NCBI GenBank assembly: GCA_012523095.1
Contig: JAAYJE010000140.1
Span: forward strand, 1-61,047
Direction: 5' to 3'
Length of the DNA: 61,047 nucleotides
Origin: Actinomycetota bacterium
Lineage (GTDB): Bacteria; Actinomycetota; Thermoleophilia; RBG-16-64-13
The position numbers and the translations under genes are program-made. Of this stretch, positions 17,447 to 24,786 are shown in pieces; within the stretch, counting starts at the first letter, position 1, and each line of letters begins with the position of its first letter. The notes beneath the pieces are model-generated. The model ran no database searches. It was not told the DNA's origin and worked only from the letters and a program-made list of their open reading frames with translations.

Positions 17447-18061
17447 GTGGGAGTGGCGTTGGTGTTGGTAGTCGCTATCTCCCTGCTGGCCCGAGTGTGG
17501 GCGGACGACCCGAGTGAGATCACCCTTGAGCTGGAAGGTCCCCTGGTCTCAGCCGTCACCGGCACCACGGACCGGCTGACGCCCACTGAGGCCTCGACCG
17601 ACCCCGCGATGACCTTGGCGCCCGGCCGGGTCCAGCCTTCCCGGCAAGAGTGGGAAGCTCTCCTCCCTCGGGTCCAAGCGGTAGTCGACGAGAACCCCGG
17701 TGACGTCAACGCCCTTCGCAAGCTGGCCCTCGCCCACTACAACCTGGGGCGCCTCGACGAGGCGGCCGCCCTCTACGAAGAACTGCTCGCCATCGAAGAG
17801 GACTCCGTGCTCCGTAACCGGCTGGGTAACACGCTGCGCGACATGGGCGACTCTGCCGGCGCCGAAGCCGCCTATCGCAAGGCCATCGCCGACGACCCCG
17901 CCATCGCTCCGCACTATCTCAACCTGGCGGAGTTGCTCTGGCGACAAGGTCGCAACCAGGAGGCGCTGACCGTCCTCAACGAGGGGCTGGAGTCGGTGCC
18001 GGAGGAGCAACGCGCCGCTCTGGAGGAAGGTCGCAGGGTATTGGAGAAGACCACGGACTGA
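17447..18061 (+). CDS. membrane-anchored TPR protein (paralogue 2)
   Basis: About 204 residues with an N-terminal membrane helix (GVALVLVVAISLLARVWA) but no lipobox, a Pro/Thr-rich linker and three TPR-type units (KLALAHYNLGRLDEAAALYE, RLGNTLRDMGDSAGAEAAYR, NLAELLWRQGRNQEALTVL). These align unit for unit with the preceding lipoprotein, so the pair is a tandem duplication that kept different anchors. The start is uncertain: GTG 17447 is the first in-frame start codon after the upstream stop and has no clear ribosome site. The frame is open further upstream and encodes a plausible basic N-terminus, so a rare start may be used. It converges on ileS across a 112-base gap in which I see nothing definite. 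Confidence 0.72.
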   Translation: MGVALVLVVAISLLARVWADDPSEITLELEGPLVSAVTGTTDRLTPTEASTDPAMTLAPGRVQPSRQEWEALLPRVQAVVDENPGDVNALRKLALAHYNLGRLDEAAALYEELLAIEEDSVLRNRLGNTLRDMGDSAGAEAAYRKAIADDPAIAPHYLNLAELLWRQGRNQEALTVLNEGLESVPEEQRAALEEGRRVLEKTTD

Positions 18062-18173
18062 CGTGGCCTCTCGCCCCGCAGCCCGGGTAGTGTACGCTGT
18101 ACTCTGAGCGGCCCGGCATTGCTCGGCGGTCGCTCACGGATGCGCGCGTGCTTCGGGAGACCTCGCCCTCGCC

Positions 18174-21100
18174 CTACGCCTTCGCCACCTCGACCGCCAC
18201 CGGCAGGCCGTTGACCTTGAGCTCTTCGCGATAAGCGCATTCTGCGGCGGCACTGTGTGCGGCGGCGGTTCGTGCGGGGTCCCCGCCACCCGCAGCGTCT
18301 CCACCTGCGAGGCTCACTTCCAGGCTCACCGCCAGCGTCTCCTTCTTCACCCACTCACCGTGTGCGACCAGCATATCCGCGATCTCAGCCGGGCCGCTAA
18401 CCCAGAGATGGATGCGGTCGTCGATCTCGAACTCCGCCGCTTTGCGGGTGTTCTGGATGTGGTGCACCAACTCGCGCGCCAGCCCCTCACTCATGAGCTC
18501 CGGAGTCAGCACCGTGGAGATGGCCACCGCCACCCCACCTTCCCGCTCCACCTGGTAACCCTCGCGCTGATGCGTTTCAACGACGAAGTCGCCGGGGGCG
18601 AACTCGTACTCGTGGGCCGCGCCTCCGTCGGGGCCGGCCACCGTCACCATCACGGAACGCCCGGTCGCGATCCGGTCGCCCGTCTCGTCGGCGGGCAGAG
18701 CTGCGACGGCCGCCGCGACGGCCGGCATGTTCTTACCGAACTTGGGCCCCAGCGTCCGGTAGTTGGGCTTGATGACGTAGCTCACCAGCTCATTCACCGA
18801 GGTCACGTACTCGATCTCCTTGATGTTGAGCTCCTCGGCCACCACCGCCGCCAGGCTATCCACCGCTGCGCGTTCGCGTTCCTTGCAGGCTACGACGGCC
18901 TTCGCCACCGGCTGGCGGGTCTTGATCTGCGTCGAGTTGCGTGCGGCGCGGCCCAGATTCACCACCCGGCGCGCCACAGCCATGCGGAACGACAGATCCT
19001 CGTCGATGAAGGCTTCGTCGGCAACCGGCCAATCCACAAGATGCACCGACTCCGGCGCCTCCGGCGAACGTTCGGCCACCAGATTTTGATAGATCTCCTC
19101 CGCAAGAAACGGCGTGAAGGGCGCCAGCAGCTTGCTGAGAGTCATCAGACATTCGTTCAGCGTCAGGTAGGCGGCGATCTTGTCGGCATCGGCCTCGCTC
19201 TTCCAGAAGCGACGGCGCGAGCGGCGTACATACCAGTTCGACAGCTCATCCACGAAGTCGGCGATGGCGCGCCCGGCGGCGAAAGCATCGTAACTTTCGA
19301 GCTCCGCGGTCACCTTCTTGATGAGGATATGCAGGTCGCCCAAGATCCAGCGGTCCATCAGGCTACGTTCGGTGATCCGAACGTCCCGGTCCGTCATCGG
19401 CGCCCGGTGGTCCGCCGCCTGGGCATCCGGGTCCGTCATCGACGGCCGGTGGTCGTCCGGGTCAAACCCATCGATGTTGGCGTACAGTGTGTAGAACGAG
19501 TAGGTGTTCCACAAGGTCAAGATGAACTTGCGGATGACCTCATCCACATTCTCCGGCCCGAAACGGCGCGCGAACCATGGGGAGCTCACCGTGAAGAGGT
19601 ACCAGCGCAGCGCGTCGGCACCCTGCTTGTTGAGGATGGTCCAGGGGTCGACCACGTTGCCGAGCCGCTTCGACATCTTACGGCCCTCGCTGTCGAGGAT
19701 ATGGCCCAAGCAGAGCACGTTGCGGTAGCAGGAACGACCCTTCAGGAGCGCGCTGATGGCGAGCAGGCTGTAGAACCAGCCCCGGGTCTGATCGATGGCC
19801 TCGCAGATGAAGTCGGCCGGGAAGCGCTTTTCGAAGATCTCCTGGTTCTCAAAGGGGTAGTGCCATTGGGCCACCGGCATGGAACCGGAGTCGAACCAAG
19901 CGTCGATGACGGCTTCCACACGGCGCGCCTCTGCGCCGCACTCCGGACAGGCGAAGGTCACCTCGTCCACATAGGGACGGTGCAGTTCGAGGCCGGAGAA
20001 GTCGCGCCCCGCCAGCTCGCTCAGCCGGGCTTTGGAGCCCACGATGGTGTCGTGGCCGTGCGGACAGCGCCAGGCGGGGAGCGGCGTGCCCCAGTAGCGG
20101 TCGCGGGAGAGCGACCAGTCGACGTTGTTCTCCAACCACTTGCCGAATCTGCCGTGTTTGAGGTGATCGGGATACCAGGCGACCTCCTCGTTGGCGGCCA
20201 GCACGTCGTTCTTGCGGGCGGTGGTGCGCACATACCAAGACGACTTCGCATAGTAGATGAGCGGAGTGTCGCAACGCCAGCAGAACGGGTAATTGTGCTC
20301 GTAGGGCTGCCGCGCGTGAAGAAGGCCCCGTGACTCCAGCTCGTCCATGATGCCTTCGTCGGCGTCTTTGACGAACAGGCCGGCCCAGGGGGTCACCTCC
20401 GCCGTGAAGCGGGCCTCCTCGTCCACCGGCATGATGACGGGCAGGTCATTGGCCTGACCCACCGCCATGTCGTCGGCGCCGAAGGCCGGCGCGATATGCA
20501 CGATACCGGTCCCCTCATCGGTGGCGACGAAATCGGCAGGGATGACGCGCCAGGCAGGTTTGTCGGGCGTGACGAAGTCGTAAGGCGCCCGATAGTGGCG
20601 ACCGACCAGGTCGGAGCCGGGGAAAGTCTCCTCGACGACGGCCTCAGGGCCGAGTACGGCGTTCACCAGGTCGGCGGCCAGGACGAGGTGTTCTTCGCCC
20701 AGCCGGGCGCGGGCGTATTGGATGTGCGGACCCACCGCCGCCGCCACGTTGGAGATAAGCGTCCACGGCGTGGTGGTCCACACCAGAAGGCTCACCGGGC
20801 GACCGTCAGGCGCTGCCGGATCCCCGTCCGAGACCCCCTCCTGCGCGGGCGCCCCGCCCGCCGTCTCACCGGCGCAGAGTGGGAAGCGGACGTAGATGGA
20901 CGGATCGGTCACGAGAGCGTATCCCGACGCCACCTCGTGCGACGACAGCGCCGTGCCGCACCGCGGGCAGTACGGCACCACCTTGTAGCCCTCATAGAGC
21001 AGACCCTGTTTGGCGAACTCGGAGAGGATCCACCACACCGACTCCATATAGTCGTCGGTCATGGTCATGTAAGGATCGTCGAGGTCCAGCCACATGCCGA

Positions 21101-21521
21101 TGCGCTCGGTCATGCGGTTCCAATCGTCCACGTAGGCCGTCACCGACTCACGGCACTGCCTATTGAACTCGGCTACGCCGTAGGTCTCGATCTGCTCCTT
21201 GTGCTCGATGCCCAGGCGCTTCTCGATCTCCAGCTCCACGGGCAAGCCGTGACAGTCCCAGCCGGCCTTCCGCCCTACGTAGTAGCCGCGCATGGTCTTG
21301 TAACGCGGGTAGAGATCCTTGAATACCCGGGCCAGTACGTGGTGGATGCCGGGCCTTCCGTTGGCCGTGGGGGGACCTTCGTAGAACACCCATTCGGGCC
21401 GGCCGGCACGCAGTTCGAGGCTCTTCTCAAAAATGCCGTGTTCTTTCCACCAATCGAGGATCCGTTCCTCCAGGGCGGGGAAGCTCTGCCCTGTGTCCAC
21501 CGCTCGATACCGGCCTGCCAT
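18174..21521 (-). CDS. ileS: isoleucyl-tRNA synthetase, type 2
   Basis: A class I synthetase charging tRNA-Ile, 1115 residues. The nucleotide-binding signature is PPTANGRPGIHHVLARVFKD (HIGH-equivalent GIHH near residues 58-61), followed by RKAGWDCHGLPVELEIEKRL. KMSKR is near residues 614-618. This is the IleRS2 (eukaryote/mycobacteria-like) form, known in that clade for poor mupirocin binding. Zn-type Cys pairs (YCPRCG; FACPECG) are present. Oddities: an Ala/Gly/Pro insert in the editing-domain entry (residues ~216-241, nt 20799-20876), and a 42-base tandem duplication (nt ~19386-19457) giving two DDHRPSMTD/ADHRAPMTD units. GGAGG precedes the ATG. A T-box leader controls it. Confidence 0.97.
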   Translation of the reverse strand: MAGRYRAVDTGQSFPALEERILDWWKEHGIFEKSLELRAGRPEWVFYEGPPTANGRPGIHHVLARVFKDLYPRYKTMRGYYVGRKAGWDCHGLPVELEIEKRLGIEHKEQIETYGVAEFNRQCRESVTAYVDDWNRMTERIGMWLDLDDPYMTMTDDYMESVWWILSEFAKQGLLYEGYKVVPYCPRCGTALSSHEVASGYALVTDPSIYVRFPLCAGETAGGAPAQEGVSDGDPAAPDGRPVSLLVWTTTPWTLISNVAAAVGPHIQYARARLGEEHLVLAADLVNAVLGPEAVVEETFPGSDLVGRHYRAPYDFVTPDKPAWRVIPADFVATDEGTGIVHIAPAFGADDMAVGQANDLPVIMPVDEEARFTAEVTPWAGLFVKDADEGIMDELESRGLLHARQPYEHNYPFCWRCDTPLIYYAKSSWYVRTTARKNDVLAANEEVAWYPDHLKHGRFGKWLENNVDWSLSRDRYWGTPLPAWRCPHGHDTIVGSKARLSELAGRDFSGLELHRPYVDEVTFACPECGAEARRVEAVIDAWFDSGSMPVAQWHYPFENQEIFEKRFPADFICEAIDQTRGWFYSLLAISALLKGRSCYRNVLCLGHILDSEGRKMSKRLGNVVDPWTILNKQGADALRWYLFTVSSPWFARRFGPENVDEVIRKFILTLWNTYSFYTLYANIDGFDPDDHRPSMTDPDAQAADHRAPMTDRDVRITERSLMDRWILGDLHILIKKVTAELESYDAFAAGRAIADFVDELSNWYVRRSRRRFWKSEADADKIAAYLTLNECLMTLSKLLAPFTPFLAEEIYQNLVAERSPEAPESVHLVDWPVADEAFIDEDLSFRMAVARRVVNLGRAARNSTQIKTRQPVAKAVVACKERERAAVDSLAAVVAEELNIKEIEYVTSVNELVSYVIKPNYRTLGPKFGKNMPAVAAAVAALPADETGDRIATGRSVMVTVAGPDGGAAHEYEFAPGDFVVETHQREGYQVEREGGVAVAISTVLTPELMSEGLARELVHHIQNTRKAAEFEIDDRIHLWVSGPAEIADMLVAHGEWVKKETLAVSLEVSLAGGDAAGGGDPARTAAAHSAAAECAYREELKVNGLPVAVEVAKA

Positions 21522-21594
21522 GTGCCCTCCTGTCCGTGCCGGCCGGCGGCCGCGCCGGCGCCTTCTGCGCCGCGGCCGCCGGCCGCCTGGGCCT

Positions 21595-22073
21595 TACAAA
21601 CAAATACGTCCCGCCCCGCGCCGTGCCTGCCGGCGCACGAACGCCGGAAGACCTGCCCGCTCCGCGATCACATCTCGCAGAGCCGGAGCGCGTAGGGACG
21701 GGACGTCACCCGCGGTACCACCCTACTTGGTAGTACAGACGTGTCGCCGGACACCGCCTGCCCCACCCTCTCAGTGAGTGCGTCCGCCTTCCGGCGCGGC
21801 CCGCGTTCCGCGGCGCCGCGCGGCGCCTGTCACACTCCCCTTCTATAACGGGAAGGACCCGGCCGGGTCTACTGAGAACGGGGCCGGCGCCACACGTGAT
21901 GACGCTCACCCGCCGCCGCGGGCCCCGCAGGGGCGCCGCGGCCGGGCGGCCCGACCGTTCGGCCGGCGGCTCAGGGAGGATATTCGAGCGCTGATTCCCG
22001 CCGGGCTCCCACCCTCCCCGGCTCTCTTGTGGCGAAGAGCAGCGCCTACTCGTTCCCGTCATCGCCTTTGTGG
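21595..22073 (-). promoter_or_regulatory. T-box riboswitch leader of ileS
   Basis: Reads the charging state of tRNA-Ile. Read on the minus strand, the invariant T-box AGGGTGGTACCGCG lies at 21724-21711. The upstream part has Stem I features: GAACGAGTAGGCGCTG, a distal AGAGAGCCGG...GGTGGGAGCC hairpin, then CAGCGC closing against GCGCTG. An ATC triplet at 21981-21979 in the following internal loop is the likely isoleucine specifier. Uncharged tRNA-Ile would pair with the TGGT bulge and favour antitermination. Coordinates run from the inferred transcript start to the terminator; the boundaries of the middle stems are not resolved by eye. The region down to the ileS ATG holds no gene. Confidence 0.9.
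21596..21706 (-). terminator. T-box attenuator terminator with structured 77-base loop
   Basis: On the minus strand ACGTCCCGTCCC (21706-21695), starting 5 bases after the T-box, can pair over 12 bp (one G-U) with GGGGCGGGACGT (21617-21606). ATTTGTTTGT follows at 21605-21596. The enclosed 77 bases fold into at least two inner hairpins (CGCTCCG/CGGAGCG and CCGGCG/CGCCGG). This is the attenuator that tRNA binding would prevent. Confidence 0.75.
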
Positions 22074-22079
22074 TGGCGT

Positions 22080-22108
22080 AGTCTAGTCGCCGAGAGCCCA
22101 AACTGCAA
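22080..22108 (-). promoter_or_regulatory. promoter of the ileS T-box transcript
   Basis: Minus-strand TTGCAG (22108-22103), 17 bases, then TAGACT (22085-22080). A start about 7 bases on (near 22073) falls just before the first recognisable Stem I sequence. The HprK-like gene stops at 22135, so this promoter fits in the gap between the operons. Confidence 0.5.
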
Positions 22109-22134
22109 GCAGCAGGCCGGAACCCGTCCCAGAC

Positions 22135-23100
22135 CTAGCCATCCTCGTTCTCGTGCGCCCACTCGGCAAGCAATGCCACCGCTTCCTGGTCCGGCCGGAA
22201 GCGCATCTCGTAGCACGGCGTGCTCTCGACTATCTGTGCGCACGTGTCCAGCACACCGGGCAGGCGCTCCGCGTCGTACCACGGGCAGGTCACCACCGGC
22301 ATAAGCCGGCGCGTCGCCTCGCTTGGGGTGAGCGGCACCAACTCGTTCTGTTCCGATTTGACCAGGAACAGCAGCCCAGACAGGGGAGCGCACGCATTCC
22401 TCGCCACCCTCGCATCGCTGGGCCAGGGCGTTCCCCACGCCACCACGTCGGCTTCATTATCAACATCCCCTTCGCGGGCGGCTCTCAGGATCATGCGATC
22501 GTCGCTCAGAAGCGAGTCCGCCCACCCCGCGTCCAGCATGAGCCGGGCCAGCGTGGACTTCCCGGCACCGGAGACCCCGGGAAACGCCAGCGCTCCTCCC
22601 CCCATGACCACGCCCGCCGCGTGGACGATCACACCGCCGCGCGAGGCGAGATGGTTCATGAGCAGCAGCTGATCCAGGGGGTACCTGACCGGATTGGTCA
22701 GACGGCCGGGACGAGCCGACAACGGCTCCACGTCCTGCTCCGCGTAGACCTTCACGTGTGTCGTGGGATCGTCGGAACAGGCCACCGTGTGCACCGAACG
22801 CGCCTCACCCGGGGTGAGGCGCTCACCCCGGCGGAAGCACAGACGGTAGCCGGTGTCCTCGGGTTGCATGGTCCAAGCGATCCCGCCGTCGAAAAGCAGT
22901 GGCGCATCGCACGGGGGGAAGGGAGAGGTTGCCACCTCGACATCGATGGCCGAGGTACAGCCGGCCGGGAAGCCATCCTCGACGATGAAGGGAAGATACC
23001 AGGGATCGGATCGGCCGACAAAGGCGGTTGCAGACCCGATCCGCAGGCCGACACCCGCCACAGCAAGCGCCTCGGTTACCACGGGGAGTCCAGGCGTCAC
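22135..23100 (-). CDS. HprK-like P-loop kinase of the RiPP operon (ScmC-like)
   Basis: A ~321-residue protein whose C-terminal half is an HPr kinase/phosphorylase-like ATPase. It has VHAAGVVMGGGALAFPGVSG leading into the Walker A GVSGAGKST (residues 175-183 from this start) and LLSDDRM (200-204). The first half has no HPr-kinase N-domain. HprK-like proteins of this sort accompany radical-SAM-modified peptide cassettes; their substrate is not established, and phosphorylation of the peptide or a carrier is only a guess. The start is uncertain: GTG 23100 has GGAGAGG upstream and begins after the precursor gene, whereas GTG 23181 would overlap that gene by 37 bases. Last gene of the operon. Confidence 0.8.
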   Translation of the reverse strand: MTPGLPVVTEALAVAGVGLRIGSATAFVGRSDPWYLPFIVEDGFPAGCTSAIDVEVATSPFPPCDAPLLFDGGIAWTMQPEDTGYRLCFRRGERLTPGEARSVHTVACSDDPTTHVKVYAEQDVEPLSARPGRLTNPVRYPLDQLLLMNHLASRGGVIVHAAGVVMGGGALAFPGVSGAGKSTLARLMLDAGWADSLLSDDRMILRAAREGDVDNEADVVAWGTPWPSDARVARNACAPLSGLLFLVKSEQNELVPLTPSEATRRLMPVVTCPWYDAERLPGVLDTCAQIVESTPCYEMRFRPDQEAVALLAEWAHENEDG

Positions 23101-23144
23101 TTCAGAGCAGCCTCTCCGGCACGCCTCGCAGCGGCCGCGTGTCG

Positions 23145-23342
23145 TCAGGAGCTCGGCATAGCGCAGCCCGTCCCCACACAACTGAAGGGATTACCGGAGG
23201 CGCCCGGGCCGTGATTCAGGGTCTTGCAGCCTATGGCCAAGACCTCATCAGCCTTTAGGCTCACGTGGATCAGCCTGGGGGCCTGATACGGCCGGCGGGC
23301 CGGCGGCTCCACATCAAGACTAGGCTCAACATGCTGCGACAC
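23145..23342 (-). CDS. putative RiPP precursor peptide, 65 residues, three Cys
   Basis: A short gene with a GTG start and an excellent GGAGG 7 bases upstream. It overlaps the last 17 bases of the radical SAM gene and precedes the HprK-like gene. A leader-like N-terminus (RRPYQAPRLIHVSLKADEVL, residues 16-35) is followed by AIGCKT and a Gly/Asn/Ser/Cys-rich tail with Cys39, Cys55 and Cys60, ending SS. The leader pattern (Tyr/Pro, then Leu-rich amphipathic helix with Glu before a small-residue junction) suits binding by a PqqD-type recognition protein. Radical SAM chemistry on the Cys (thioether) or other core residues is inference. It lacks a signal peptide and any known fold. Confidence 0.75.
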   Translation of the reverse strand: MSQHVEPSLDVEPPARRPYQAPRLIHVSLKADEVLAIGCKTLNHGPGASGNPFSCVGTGCAMPSS

Positions 23343-24459
23343 TCGCTACCTCCACTCTGTCTTGCTCGATCATTCTACGCCGGTTCCTGCCCAGACTGCA
23401 CACGTACCGCGGGGGCTCAGAGGGTGTGGCCTGCTCGAGCGCGAAAAGCCCGGGGCAGTAACCACACAGAAGGACGTCGCCACAGTCCCGGCAACCGCCC
23501 GTTCCCTCCCAAACAGCGGCGTCCACCGCCGCTTTCACCGCCGCCCAAGCGCCGTCAAAACCCGAGACAGCCGTACTGAAGCCGTATGCAGTGCCCATGA
23601 GACAAGGCCGCATGACACCCTGCGGATCCACATGGAAGCTGGATAGCCCGGCACCACAACGGAACAGCCGGCTCTTCGATCCTTCCGACTCTCCATCGAC
23701 GACTGGGCCGTACTCCTCAAGGAATTCGGCAAGCTTGCCCCGTCGTCTGTCCGAAGCGAGCTCGATCCCCACCGCCACTTCGGCGTCCACCCTGTGTGCC
23801 AACGGCCCGAGGTCCCCGTTCAGCCGGGGCGCCACCAAGGGGTCAACGCGAAAGCGCACGTCCAGGCTGTCGGCGAACTCCCCCATGGCGGCGACTTCAT
23901 CCACGTTGTCCCGCAGGATCATGGTCTTGAGCCCCACCCGGACACCTCGTTCCAGCAACCGCTCGATGCCCAGGTGCGTGCGCCGGAACGACCCGGCGAC
24001 CCCGGTAATCCGTTCATAGGTGGCCTCGCTCGCGCCGTAGATGCTCACCTCCACCAAGTGGGGCGGATATTCCTCGAAGACGTCGAGGTGGTCATCGGCT
24101 ACCAGGCCGGCGTTGGTGAAGACCGTGACCACGAGCCCCAGCCGTCGCGCAGCCACGTAGATATCGACGAAGTCCTCCCGCAGCAAGGGTTCGCCGCCCG
24201 ATAACAGGAGCAACAAACAGCCCGCGTCTGCCGCGGCGTGGAGAAGACCCACCACCTGTTCCGTAGCCAGCTCGGCAGCCCCAGACCGGGGCTGAGCCGT
24301 CAGGTGCCCTGCGTAGCAGTGGAGGCAGCGGTAGTTGCACCGGTAGGTGAGATCGAAGGCCCCGCCTACCGGCAGCCTTTCCCGGGCCGCTCTACGGACG
24401 ACCTTCTCGAGGATCCCGGTCTCGCCGAGATCCATCTGCAGATCACAGTCCACGGTCAC
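23326..24459 (-). CDS. radical SAM/SPASM peptide-modifying enzyme
   Basis: A 377-residue PqqE/AlbA-type maturase. The SAM cluster is Cys41, Cys45, Cys48 (YRCNYRCLHCYAG) and the GGEP motif is at residues 88-91. The SPASM extension supplies Cys268, 286, 323, 326, 332, 335 and 354 (FRCGAG, MRPCLMG, CRDCGDVLLCGYC, YVCSLG), enough for two auxiliary 4Fe-4S clusters. Such enzymes install C-C, C-S or epimerised linkages in peptides delivered by a PqqD-like protein. The GTG start at 24459 overlaps the PqqD stop as GTGA, and the gene's end overlaps the precursor gene start, so translation of all three is coupled. Confidence 0.92.
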   Translation of the reverse strand: MTVDCDLQMDLGETGILEKVVRRAARERLPVGGAFDLTYRCNYRCLHCYAGHLTAQPRSGAAELATEQVVGLLHAAADAGCLLLLLSGGEPLLREDFVDIYVAARRLGLVVTVFTNAGLVADDHLDVFEEYPPHLVEVSIYGASEATYERITGVAGSFRRTHLGIERLLERGVRVGLKTMILRDNVDEVAAMGEFADSLDVRFRVDPLVAPRLNGDLGPLAHRVDAEVAVGIELASDRRRGKLAEFLEEYGPVVDGESEGSKSRLFRCGAGLSSFHVDPQGVMRPCLMGTAYGFSTAVSGFDGAWAAVKAAVDAAVWEGTGGCRDCGDVLLCGYCPGLFALEQATPSEPPRYVCSLGRNRRRMIEQDRVEVASVAAC

Positions 24460-24758
24460 GACTCCATAGGGGGATGCTCTTCCATCAACCCGGCCTCGGC
24501 GAGGTCATCAAGGAAGACCTGGATGTCCCGGCGGGCCTGCTCGGCATCGATGTCGAACTCGACAGTCAATCCGCCGACCAGATCCTCCAGCCCGCACTCT
24601 TCGTCGAGCCTTTCCCAGAGCCAACGCCCCACCTCGTTCAGCGCGAACAACTCCTGCAACTGGGCAAGGTTGCCACGGATAGGGACCAAGAGAGTCTCCC
24701 CGGCGACGTCGCGCTGCACGACGTCGCCGACGCGTCGAAAAGGCTTCTTAGTGATCAT
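24456..24758 (-). CDS. PqqD-family RiPP recognition protein
   Basis: A 100-residue PqqD-like protein (RiPP precursor recognition element): a winged-helix fold that grips the leader peptide and hands it to the radical SAM enzyme. It shows VVQRDVAGETLLVPIRGN, then LFALNEVGRWLWERLDEE (the family's N-E-x-G-x-x-x-W motif), EFDIDAEQARRDIQVFLDDL, and AGLM. ATG 24758 has AAAGG about 10 bases before it. It starts 28 bases after the stop of the giant C25 protein gene and runs into the maturase gene with a 4-base overlap. Confidence 0.92.
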   Translation of the reverse strand: MITKKPFRRVGDVVQRDVAGETLLVPIRGNLAQLQELFALNEVGRWLWERLDEECGLEDLVGGLTVEFDIDAEQARRDIQVFLDDLAEAGLMEEHPPMES

Positions 24759-24786
24759 GGCGGTCTGCCTTTGCCACGGCCTTCTC

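Noticed and set aside
18255-20333. 692-codon open frame on the plus strand across ileS
   Set aside because: Antisense to a certain synthetase gene; its Arg/His/Pro-rich translation is typical of a high-GC shadow frame.
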